Below are positions 42,863 through 52,847 of a stretch of DNA of 64,000 nt, one piece after another. The translations under genes were made by a program, and so were the position numbers. The notes beneath the pieces are model-generated. The model searched no databases. It was not told the origin of the DNA and saw only the letters and a program-made list of their open reading frames with translations. Source of the DNA: Pisolithus tinctorius (taxonomy: Eukaryota; Basidiomycota; Agaricomycetes; Boletales; Pisolithaceae); assembly GCA_024663395.1 (NCBI GenBank), contig JANFAH010000008.1, forward strand, positions 930,001 to 994,000. Direction: 5' to 3'. Numbering within the stretch: the first letter of the stretch is position 1; the number at the start of each line of letters is the position of its first letter.

Positions 42863-43050
42863 ATAAAGTCAAAAAACTGACCACATGAGTCATCATTTCA
42901 AAATGGCTGCCACTTGATCAAACCTTATCCAAAACCCTTGACCCCTGCACCAATAGAGAGCCAAGAGTAAGGGCCTAGGTTAGGGGGTATGGGGGATTAT
43001 TGACTTTAGTGAACAATGTCCAAACATGTGGTCAGTTTTTTGAGCCACTG
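42863..43050 (-). repeat. Right terminal inverted repeat of the Tc1/mariner element
   Basis: It is the inverted match of 41476-41689, lacking the 30-base insertion. It ends at the TA duplication at 43051-43052. Confidence 0.88.
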
Positions 43051-43311
43051 TAGTATTACCCTCAAGTCTACTCTATAGCTAAGGCCAAGCCTTAAGCTAT
43101 CCCCAACCCCTGTCCTGGACCTCACCCTGGCTTGCATAAGGGTACAGCACATGAGACAAAGGGAGGTAGATCCAACCCTGGACTGGCTTCCCCCTGTGCA
43201 TGCTCCAAGACTGGTCAGTTTCCCATGCTACCAGCATTATTCCCACACTCCCAGTCTTAAGTCTGGTCCTCCAGACTTAACCCCTGCCCTCCAGCCTTAA
43301 CTTTGGTGTAG

Positions 43312-43664
43312 GAAAAGTCCAAGTAGCTGTGTAATACAAGCTAGATGGCTTAGATAACAACAATAAAAATGAAGGGAATGAATTGTTCATCCCAAGGGAT
43401 TCTGGACTGTTGAGACTAGAAGGTGAGACCCAGTGCTTTGTAGTGGTAGTGGTACATGACATGTGCAGCATGGTCCACAGAATAGTACTGGCAATGTGAG
43501 TGGTGCGAGTGGTATATGTAGTTCATGCATGGCAGTATGTGAGACATGTGGTGTAGATGAAGTGAAAAGGAAACTCGTAGTGACCTTCCAAGTGCCAAAA
43601 GGTATCATTCCATACCTAAGTACAGGGTTTTATAGTCCAGGTAAACCCAGAACCTAAGTAAGAA
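43312..43664. other. Insertion of about 350 bp in the LARD LTR
   Basis: Compared with the LTR at 1-779, about 350 bp starting GTAGGAAAAGTCC are inserted after TTAACTTTGGT. About 45 bp of LTR sequence (CCCACACTCCCAG to TTAACTTTGGT) are repeated on the far side. There is a TATAAAA-like word on the minus strand but no coding frame and no clear TG/CA or inverted ends. It may be a filler or a decayed solo LTR. Confidence 0.5.
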
Positions 43665-43858
43665 TTCCCACACTCCCAGTCTTAAGTCTGGTCCTCCAGC
43701 CTTAACTTTGGTCCAACTAGACTTGGCCCTTGTCTCCTGGCCTTGACTCTAGTCAGCCAGACTTAGCCCCTGTCTCCTGGCCTTGAAGCCTGGTCACCTG
43801 AGGGTAAACTGGTACTTAACAGTATATTCTGACTCACACTTGTACAAGCCACTTCATC

Positions 43859-43975
43859 ATGTCTAGGTCCTGTTCTAGAGCCCCTACCCATGACCTTGCC
43901 CATTGGGACTCATTGGGCTACCTCTCCTCTGACTCTGGAGCACAACCTGGAGATCTCTCTGAAGCAGAGAGGTAA
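43859..43975 (+). CDS. Short leader ORF of the second LARD copy
   Basis: The ATG 37 nt after the LTR end (43821) opens MSRSCSRAPTHDLAHWDSLG, 38 codons, and overlaps GGTAACTGG at the stop. It matches the first LARD copy at 8138-8242. Conservation of the start between copies of different age is the only support. Confidence 0.4.
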   Translation: MSRSCSRAPTHDLAHWDSLGYLSSDSGAQPGDLSEAER

Positions 43976-46900
43976 CTGGTGACCCTCAGCACTCTGCACA
44001 CCCCAGGTTGCATTACCCCTGACACTGTGTCCTTAGTGGTCAAAACTTAATGCATCCATTCCCTTACTCCTGATCCCTGCCTGCCACTCATTTCTTCCTG
44101 ACTCTGGACTGGCCATGTCAGCCCCCAAGCCAGACTTACCAATTTGGACTCACCACCAACCTGGACTCATGCTTGAGCCCACTTCCAGGTTGAGGTTGCC
44201 CACTGGACTTGCCCCTGAGCACAGCTGGACTCACTTCTGTCAGCTCCCCCAAGCTACCTCTGACCCCTGGCTGGTCACCTCAGTCTTTACCTCAGTCATC
44301 CCAGCAGTCTATCCCAGCAGTCTTGGTCCAGTTCTACTGTACTGAACACTGGGATCACATCACTCATTTGACCCCCTGATATTGGTCTCTGGACCTCTGT
44401 GCACCTTTGGTGCAGCCCCCAGGACCAGACTTAGCCAGTCCCAGTCCTCAAGACCTTCCCTGTTCCCCATCAGCACTTGGCTTCAGCAGTTTTTGGGTCC
44501 AGTCTCCACCCTCAGCCTTTGCTACACTGGCCTTGGAGCCCTGGACCCCCTTTTCAGCCTCTGGTCTGTCAGTTACCAGCCTGTCTGGCCTTGGGTTCAC
44601 TTGTCCACACTCACCCAGACTTGTCTGAAGCCAGTTTGCCATTCCTTCAGCCTCCTGTCCCTCACTACTGGCCATTCCAGCCTCAGTCTGATTCAGCCAC
44701 CTCACCTGGACTTGTCTGGACCTGTTACTGGGTCTTAGACTGCTCAGACCCTCCTGTTCCTCACAGACCCACCCTGGGTCTCCTATCCCCCTGTCCTGGT
44801 CCTGCACTAGTCTCCTCAGCCTCTGGATGGTGCTTGTCCTTCAGACTTGCCCCAGACCTTGGCCTTGGTGGTCCCAGCTAGTGCATGACATCTCCATTTC
44901 AGTCTAGGACCAGTCTGCCAGCCCTCTGGCCCTTAGCCTGGTCCCTGACCTCTTTTCACTTGGAGGCACCCCCAGGGCATACCAACCCTTCTTGGTCCCT
45001 ATACCAGCCTCTCTAGCTTTGGCATGGTGCTAGTCCTTCAGACTCACCCCTGGCCCCTGGCTTTCAGTCTAGGACCAGTCTGCTGGTCCTCCATCCCCTA
45101 TCCTGGTCCCTTCCCTGTCCTCTGCTTTCCCCAGGATCCTAACCAGGTTAACAAGTTGGTGACTTTGTACTCTGGAAGCCAAAACTGGTGGTCTCAGTTG
45201 AGACAGAACAATTAGAGTCTACCCCAGGATCCTAACTGGGTCAACAAGTTGGTACTCTGTTACACCAGAAGCCAAACTGGTGGTCTCAGTTGAGACAAAT
45301 CAATTAGTGCATCACTCCAGCCCCTTAATGGTCCTCCTGGCTTGTCCTGCCAGTCCCTGGACTTCCCTCAGCCTCACCTGGCTTTTTAGCCCTGGACCAG
45401 ACTTGCCAACTCCAGTCCTCCCTTTCTTTTATCCAGGTCTTTCCTCCCTTGCCTGGCCTGCCCTTTCTGGACTTCCTCATAACCTCTGACTGGTCTTGCT
45501 CACTCTGGACTCCCTTCTTTTGGCCAGTCTCCCATCTCCAGCCTCCCTCTGTCTCTGATACCCCTTGGGTAACTCTATGCTACTCCCCTGTTACTCATTT
45601 GGCCTTTGGGCCTCTCCCTCCTCCTGGAACTACCCCTGACCTCTACCCTGGTGCTATGGTCTTGACCTAGCACCTCTTTCCAGTTCTTGGTGGACCTGGC
45701 CTTGGTTCTCTCTCAGGCTCTGACCCCCTGTTTAACTGGCCTTGTCAACCTGTTAGGAACTGAAGTATCTAGGTTGTAGGGAACTGACTTGCCCACTCAA
45801 TAGGCACCCATTGGTGGCTGAGTGTAGTTTAGTCACCTATCCCCACCTAATGCTAAAGTTTGCTAGCCCCCCTGATGTCAACCCCACCTTGGAGCATGAA
45901 TTTGCTTGCAAGACAACCCTGGGCCTCAGCCCATCTGATAAAACCCCAATTCTGTTGGTCTGTTTCCCAGCTCACCCACTTGCCCCAGAACTTGTATGTT
46001 CACAAGGCCCCTTTGGGTACCAGTTAACCCCTGACCTTCCCCCTAACCATCACCACTGTCTCCCACCATTGACTCCAGAACTCTGGTCCTACCCATCCTC
46101 CAGACTCCAGTCTCACTGGTTGTCTTTTGGCCTGCTGGTCTTCACTGGCCTTCTTGTTTCCTCTTGGGCTCTGATTCTGGCCTTCATACCCCTACTCTTG
46201 ATTCTAACACTCCTTACTATCCCTCTACCAGCCCTGCCTGCCTGCTGGTCTTGTATCTCCAGTTTTAAAGCTTTCCCTGGCCTTGCAAAAGCTTCCTGGA
46301 ACTGGTCTTGACACCTGTTAAGCCAGTCTTTGCATTCTCTGTACTCACATTTACAACTCCAGTGGTAGGACTCCTACTACCCCATCCAGTACTCCTCTCA
46401 GTGGTCCTAGCCCACACCTTGTACCCCTGTGGACTTGGGAAGTCTACCCTAAGAGGGGGATAAGGGACCTTGCTAGTGACCTACTCTTGCCCAAACCCCA
46501 GTCTGTCACCTCTCTGGTGCCCTCAGCACAACCCCACTCAGTCCCTGGTCCCTTGGCCTGGTTTTTGCATACCAAGGCACTCCCAAGCCACCCACCCCTA
46601 GGTTGCTCCCAGCCTTCAGCATTGTTGATGGTACTCCAGTCTCACTTTCTCAGTAGTCCTCAGCCTCAGTGATTATGTGTTCACCAGTCTCTCTGGTCTT
46701 GGCCTCCTGTTATTAGCCCTTCAGCTGGATAACCCCTAGGTCTCACCTGGTCTCCAGACCCCCTGAACCAGTCCTCCAATAGCATTGTTGGCCCTCAGGC
46801 TTCTTGCCACTGGACAACCCATCTCCAACCAACTCCAGACACCCCTAAAACTGGACTCAACACCCAGACTTACCTCCTGCTGACATCCCTAGGCCTTCAT

Positions 46901-47963
46901 TGAACTGGTCTCATGACCTGCTGGTCCCTGGTTCATGCCTGGCTATGTCAGGTCCTCCAGTCCTTGTCCAAACCAAACTCTAGCTGTCCTAGACAGTCCC
47001 CAGTCCCTCACTGGCCTCCAGAGGCTTGTCCAGCCTGTTCCAAGGTGCTCAGCACCCAGACTTGCTGCTCCTGGCCTCTGGTTTGCATCTTGCTACCCCT
47101 GGTTACCTCAGTCTCAGTGTTAGCCCACTGGCCTACACTGTTCTGGCCTCCCATTACCAGGCCCACCAGCTAGATAGCACCTCAGGTTGTCTCCAACTCC
47201 TTCAGACCAGCCTTCAGCCAGCCACTCTGGCCCTGCCTGGCTCCAGACTTGTCTTACTTTAGGCATTTCTGGCCTTACAGCCCCGTCCAAGTCCAAACTG
47301 GTCTCCTACTAGCCTTTCTGGCCCCCCTGACCATTAGACCAGTCTCCAGCTGGCCCTTCCAGTCCACTCTGGCTCCAGACTGGTCCCCACCTGCCCTCTC
47401 TGACCCTCAGACTGGTTCCCAGCATTCCTGGCCTTCTGTCCCCTTGACTGGTCTTTGGTCTCACTGTTTCCTCCAGTGCACCTGTGATTGGATGGTCTGT
47501 GCTTTGGCACAACTGACTTCAGCCACTCCCAGTCTCAGTCTCTGGCTTTGGCCACCCATGACCTGAGCCACCCTCAGTCTTGGCCTTTGGCTTTGACCCC
47601 TGCCTCTCGCTCCAGTTTCCTGTTCCCCTGTTATATGTTTTCTTGGTTTTCTGTTTTCTGTTTTCTTTTTCTGTAGATACACACTTTCAGACCCCATGAC
47701 CCCCTGGAGCAGACCTTGGACCCATCCCAGACTTCTTGGCCCTTCTCATGACCTGCTGTACCCCTGCAGTGCACTCCCAGTCCAACCAGTGCATTCCTAG
47801 ACTGGTTTCCTGGCCTTCCCTGCACCCACCTGGCCTTTGTGCCTCTCTGGTGTCACTCAGAAGTGCATTGCTACACCCCTGGACTGTCTTTTGGTCATCC
47901 CTGGACCTCTCTGGATCCTTTCAACCTCCATGTTGCCCTGAACCAGTTATATCTGTCTAAAGG
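43976..47963 (+). other. Internal domain of the second LARD copy
   Basis: A pyrimidine-rich domain collinear with the first copy, including the duplicated AGGATCCTAAC block near 45130-45245 and the AAGAGGGGGATAAGG word at 46450. The open frames of 60-160 codons overlap one another and are mostly proline-, serine- and leucine-rich by composition; none has a domain. I see no gene here. Confidence 0.65.
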
Positions 47964-48818
47964 TGTCATGACCATGACATCAGCATAAGCCCCTAACATC
48001 TACTCTGCCCTCCTCCACACCCTGGGAACCTTTCTCTTCCTCTTCTGACACATTCCTGTGCTCCTCCAACCATCCTAACACATCTCTGCACCTCTCTGAG
48101 GCCCTCTGTCCACATTCTGACCAACTCTGCTCACCTCTGCTCTCAGGACAGTCATGTGAAGGCCAGACCTTCACCTGTGCCTCCTCTGAGACCTTGGTTA
48201 GCTTGTTGGGATGTCAGACTTGCCACCCTGCATTCCAGATAGGGTTCTGCCCTTGTGTCAGTTTTTCTCCATTCTTCAACTCCTTTGGCATTTACCCTCT
48301 CTCCCTCATTGTAGTAGTTCCCTTGTCTCAGTTAAGGTCCCTGTCATCCCTGTCCACTGTCCCTTATGTCAGAGGTACTGCTAACCTCTTATATGTTTAT
48401 TGGTTTGCATTCTACACCACCCTGCCCTTGACCTATGTCATATATAATGCCATGTAGTACTCTGATGTAATCGGTACAAATATTGACAATAAAGTCTCCA
48501 CTTCTGACTCCCTCTAAGTTCCCTCTGGAGTTTTGTCTCCACTCCTCCAAAGTCTGCTCTGCCTCTGAAATATGAGGGCTGAGCTCACACAAGGGGGCAG
48601 CACACTAGCTGAACCCAATGCCCTCCCATCTGACCTCTGACTTCCAACTCCAACCCCTGTCCCTGAAACTTCCCTCCATACTCATCTGCTCCATGTTTGT
48701 TGCATATCTTGCCACCCAGTGGTTGGATTTGCTTCAGACTTTGACCCCTGTACTCTGCAGCCCAACCTGCTCCTACTCTGCCCTAAGAGAGAGTCAGGGG
48801 TGTTGTGTGACTTTGACA
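47964..48818 (+). repeat. LTR of a further family, probably a 5' LTR
   Basis: The sequence starts TGTCATGACCATGACATC and ends GACTTTGACA. It is followed by gtatattcatactcttactt, matching in position and spelling the block that follows the LARD LTRs. It lies directly against the truncated LARD. No second copy is present in the window, so it is a 5' LTR whose element has been lost beyond about 49000. Confidence 0.7.
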
Positions 48819-48873
48819 GTATATTCATACTCTTACTTGTACAAGCTCTCTCACTTCCCCTACCACATCTGCT

Positions 48874-48993
48874 ATGCCTCCCATGACATGTCTCCAACAA
48901 TGGGATGCTACTGATGAGGAAGTTTGTCAAGTTTGCAGAGGGAAACCCAGAGAGGAATCTGTAGGGAACCTCGGTAGTCTGTCAAGCTACTGA
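48874..48993 (+). CDS. Short leader ORF after the LTR at 47964
   Basis: The frame MPPMTCLQQWDATDEEVCQV continues to a TGA at 48991. It begins 55 nt after the LTR, the same arrangement as in the LARD copies and element A gag. It contains CQVC and CRGKPREE but no full zinc motif. It is probably a gag start fragment. Confidence 0.35.
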   Translation: MPPMTCLQQWDATDEEVCQVCRGKPREESVGNLGSLSSY

Positions 48994-49952
48994 GGCACTA
49001 GGCCAGTTTATTCCAGAAAATTGGCAGGTGGTGGTGCTGGTGGACTGCAAATTTTCTGTTGGCCTCCCAGTTGCAGTGGCTCATCTTTGGTGGTGGGGAT
49101 GGCTGTTCAGAGTGTCTGACAGCTTGTGACAGCACCAGCTTCATTGATCATGCAGGATGACATCAGGATGCAGAAGCAAATGTAGGGGGTGACTCACCTT
49201 CAGCACTGAACTCAGGGTCCAAAGGGAGTGCTGTCAACATTGCTTAGACATTCAGGTGGCTCTGATTTTGATTGGTATCAAGACATAGACCTACTCTAAG
49301 ATTTATCAACATAACAAGCTGGCAGCTTGAGCCTTTGAGGTCTTAGCTATTCTTGGAATGTGAATGTGTGTTGGGCAACCATGATAGGCCCATGAGCTAA
49401 ATTGGTTTGTACTGAGCTGCACCTAATATACATACTACAAAACTGACATAATATGATGTGTTGGCCTGGCCTATTATTGGTATCAAGTGGTTTATTGTGG
49501 GTGGGCCACCATCTAAGTGACAGAATACTGGTCACCACAAATCAACTGCACTCATTCTGCATAGTATATGTACAGTACAGTGTAACCATATAACCCTAGC
49601 TGGTGCCTGTGTGATGGTGTGAATTGGCCATACATATCATGTACAAAACTCCACACCCTGCTAGTACTGTATTGTATGTAATACCATAATGACTTGTGGC
49701 ATCACACAGAACCTGAGTCAGCAAGTGGGAAACTTCAGGCTTCAAGGGTCTTTTCCTGTCATGGTCACAAAAATTGGCATACATTTCCCATTGCAAAGTG
49801 ACTTTGCAGCACTTTAGGTGCCATTCACCCTGCAAATGTGAAGTCCAAGTTTTTGCCTTCAGCTTTGGTTAAGAGGGTCACATGATGTGAACTATCATGT
49901 GCATCTACAGGTATGCAACCAACTATTGTCACTTGGTTACTGTGATCATTGA
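48994..49952. other. Spacer without a recognisable gene
   Basis: Only short frames with no domain, on both strands. No LTR end, inverted repeat or tandem repeat was found by eye. Confidence 0.6.
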
Positions 49953-50946
49953 ATGTCTGGCTCATCTGCAGGATCAACCCACTCATTGCACTTACATGGC
50001 CTTACAATAAATCCTCTAGACCTGAGGAACCCCCTGCCTCCCCCCAGGACCCACAAGAAAGCTGTGGTATGGACAACAGAGGAGGAAGGTGCATTACTTG
50101 ATTTCCTGGCCTCTCATCTTTCACAGGCCAGCAATGGAAACTTTAAGAAGGTTATGTGGAACACTGCAGCAGCCAACATGGCCAATAGTTATACACTGGG
50201 TCTGGATAATGGTGATAAGACAGCTGAATCATGTGAGTGGAAGTTCAAGGTGGTAAGTCATTGCATCATTCTTTTTTTTGCCTTGTTAACAATTATCCAG
50301 CTTAAAAAATCCTACTATGCTGTTGCTGATCTTAAATTGGTGGCCTCTGGCTTTGCTTACAATGATGAGCATGGTGCAATGATCTCACTGGACAATGCCA
50401 ATCTTTGGGATTGATATGTAAAGGTAATGTATTGTTTTTTCTTGTCACATCATCCACTAACATCTAGTCAGGTGCATAAAGACACAAAGCCATTTCACAA
50501 TTCCAGGTTCCCCCACTTTGTGAGTGTAGAGCTCCTTCTCCCCTTGCATGGCCAAGGTCAGTTTATCTATTGGCCACACACCACTACTGCACCTTCTACA
50601 GCCATGACCCTCACCTTTGACACTCCTGCCTCTACTGCAGCCCCCACTGCTTTGACTATTCCTACCTCCCCCCCTCCCTCTCCCTCCTTGACATGACACA
50701 CACTCTCAACACTCACTGTTGTGAGGACACACAGTCTGTGGATCCAAGTTTCATCCCCCCTTCCACACCATCAAGCTTTTTGTGGCATGTGTCAGCTGGG
50801 TCATCATTGTCATCAGCCATCACCAGCATCAGCTGTGAAAAAAGGAAAGCTGAGTCTGTTGCAATGTCCAAGGGTGGACCAAAGCACTCTTGCCCCCTGT
50901 CAGCCAAAGTGGGTGCTGAAGAAGATCAAAATTCATTCATCACCAC
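49953..50946 (+). pseudogene. Myb/SANT-like DNA-binding protein gene, truncated
   Basis: The ATG at 49953 opens MSGSSAGSTHSLHLHGL. The Myb/SANT-like fold follows: VVWTTEEEGALLDFLASHL, NFKKVMWNTAAANMA and CEWKFK. An intron (GTAAGT...CCAG, about 50252-50300) leads to LKKSYYAVADLKLVASGFAY and DNANLWD. A second intron (GTAATG...TCAG) leads to VHKDTKPFHNSRFPHF. A TGA after LWD (50413) fits a former CGA. A Pro/Thr-rich tail and a KRKAESVAM stretch follow. Such proteins accompany Harbinger-type transposons or act as regulators; no transposase is near. The 3' end is cut by the LTR of element C at 50947. Confidence 0.7.
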
Positions 50947-51471
50947 TGTCAAGTTCGGGATGTCTGGGTTGAGACTGGACCAGAGACTGAAGCAGGCACA
51001 AGGCCAAGGGGTCGGGATCAGGAGGGGAGTCAAAGACACAGATGGTTGGACTGATTGGACTTAGCAACTGGAGATACAGTGCTATTCCCTTGCGTGGATC
51101 TCAGTCCGAGTCCGAGGCCAAAGTGGGGTTATCAGAGTTAACTTAGTTGATTTCAGACTGAGAGGTACAGGCTGAGTATCTACAAGTTTATATACTAGAG
51201 ACAACTATAGTATGGAGACCGGTAATGCTGGTCTCACAAAGATTGCTAAGGTGATTGGTAAGACAGGTATTAGTAAGATATGACTAAGACGATGGAGACT
51301 GGGACAGAGTGGACCAGGGACAAGACTGGGCAGGACTTAACTGAAGTGACAGACACTGCAAAGCAGTGTCCACTGCGCTAGACCAACTGGAGATATGGGA
51401 CAGGTGAGGCCAAGGCCAGACTGAGTGAGTGCAAGGCTGAGTCCGGCCGGGGTCGAGGCATGACTATGACA
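50947..51471 (-). repeat. 3' LTR of element C
   Basis: On the minus strand it starts TGTCATAGTCATGCCTCG and ends AACTTGACA, about 525 bp. The start resembles the LTRs of element A and the LARD. The left flank is the Myb-like gene. The TSD cannot be checked because the other end is missing. Confidence 0.78.
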
Positions 51472-51486
51472 GTATCCCCCTCTTAG
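51472..51486 (-). other. Polypurine tract of element C
   Basis: On the minus strand CTAAGAGGGGGATAC directly precedes the 3' LTR. The core is identical to those of element A and the LARD. Confidence 0.75.
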
Positions 51487-51609
51487 GGGTTGAACCCATG
51501 AGACCCCTGCAAGGGTGGTGGGCTGAGTCTGAAAACTGGCTGAGTTCGAAAAACTGGTACTTGTGGCTTGCTAAGCCCTTTGTGTCCTTTCTTTCATATC
51601 CTACCCACC

Positions 51610-52663
51610 ATGTCCACTTCGAGACCAACTACTACAGCCAACAACAACAGTGAAGGCTGGGCCATGATTGACTGGACCCAGGTGTTGGATGATGCTATCA
51701 AGTACGACACCAATGACAAAGAGGAGATGATGAGGGCCAAGGCCAAAGAGAGGAAGTGGCACAAGGTGGCTGAGCAAGCCTGGTGGGAAGAACAGGCTTG
51801 GCTTGAGGCCAAGAGGATGGAGAGGGAGAAGGCTGAAGCCAAGAGGGCAGCATGGGAGGCCAAACAGGAGAGGGCCCATGAGAAGTGTAGAGCCAAGGAG
51901 GAGAAGGAGGCTGAGCAAAAGTGCAAGGCCAAGGCCAAAGCTGGTGCTGGTGGTAGCAAGGCCAGTGAAGTAAAAAAGGTGATTATGGACCCCAGGTAAG
52001 TAACCTCCCATCTTGTGCATAATCCTCTTGACATTCTTTTTTAGCTGCACATGCTGTGCCTGGGCTCAAGTTGTCTGCAAATTCCTTGTGGACAGCAACA
52101 AAAAGAGGGTTGCCTGCATGCATTGCAACCAGTCCAAAGGCAAGTGCCAGTGGCCTGGGGACGGGAAAGACACTGAGGCCAGTCCCAAGGCCGCTACCAA
52201 GGCTGACAAGGGGAAGAAACAGAAGGCTGATGAGGAGTCACCTGAGCCTGGGCCCAGCCAGAAGAAATGGGCAAAGTTGAAACCAACCAAGGTGCTGGAG
52301 ATCAACAAGCCTGAGGCCAGTGGGAGCGGGGTGAGGAAGGCTGGCATGGGGTACCCCTCAGGCTTAGAAGAGAAGCTCGAGCATCTCATCAACACTGCAG
52401 GGATGATAGCCAATAACCTGGCAGGCCTTTTTGAGCTTCAAGAGGCTGCAGTCAAGAATTCAGGCCACATTGCTGACATGCTCAAGGCTATAATCGAGGA
52501 GTCTTACAGCTTCAGGGTGGCAGTCACCCCCTCAGATTTGGGGTCATCTGAGCTTGACTCAGATGAGTTGTGCGAGGAGGCTGCCTGGCTGCAGGCCAAG
52601 GCCAAGGGTGAAGAGGAAGAGGAAGCCAAGGGGGAGGACAATCCCATGGCCAAAGCCAAGTAG
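51610..52663 (+). CDS. Accessory gene of element C, opposite to pol, intact
   Basis: The gene reads towards pol and stops 184 bp from the pol stop. The ATG at 51610 opens MSTSRPTTTANNNSEGWAMI. Exon 1 is a long charged coiled coil (EEQAWLEAKRMEREKAEAKR). An intron of 49 bp (51996-52044, GTAAGT...TTTTAG) joins to CTCCAWAQVVC and, 12 residues later, CMHCNQSKGKC, giving the spacing C-x-C-C-x6-C-x12-C-x2-C-x6-C. Then follow a basic linker, a helical block (LEEKLEHLINTAGMIANNLA) and an acidic tail ending at 52663. The protein is about 330 residues with no stops. Zinc binding and nucleic-acid binding are inferences. An equivalent gene is in element A. Confidence 0.72.
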
Positions 52664-52847
52664 TCATCATAGTGTAGTGGTCTTGTAGTTTCTTCTTCTG
52701 CCAATGTCACATGTCCAGTGTCCAGTCTTGGTGTTATATAGTAAGTAGAAAAATCAAGAAAAGGGGAAAACAGAGTAAGTAAGAAAATCAGAGGGGAACT
52801 ATGTACCGATAGAGGATAAAGAAACTGAGGCCAGTCAAGACTGGTCC

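Larger units (their letters stand above)
41476..43050 (+). mobile_element. Tc1/mariner DNA transposon in the LARD LTR
   Basis: The element is 1575 bp, starts CAGTGGCTCAAAAAACTGAC and ends with its inverse. It is flanked by TA (41474-41475 and 43051-43052). Removing it restores the LTR word CAACTTAGTATTACC seen at 387-401. The inverted repeats are long (about 190-215 bp). The single gene encodes a DD34E-type transposase with a frameshift. Confidence 0.95.
41280..47963 (+). mobile_element. Second LARD-like copy, truncated at both ends
   Basis: In plus orientation it has the last two thirds of the LTR (41280-43821, inflated by two insertions), the leader ORF (43859-43975) and the internal domain to about 47963. 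It matches the minus-strand copy at 2470-9181 in order. The first third of its 5' LTR was lost at the junction with element A. Its 3' end stops where another LTR begins at 47964, so no 3' LTR remains. CpG content is lower than in the first copy, so it looks older. Confidence 0.83.

Noticed and set aside
43976..47963. Plus-strand frames such as 44382-44738, 45811-46311 and 47249-47566 as genes
   Set aside because: They are proline-, serine- and leucine-rich by base composition, belong to the LARD interior, and no frame is shared with the first LARD copy.
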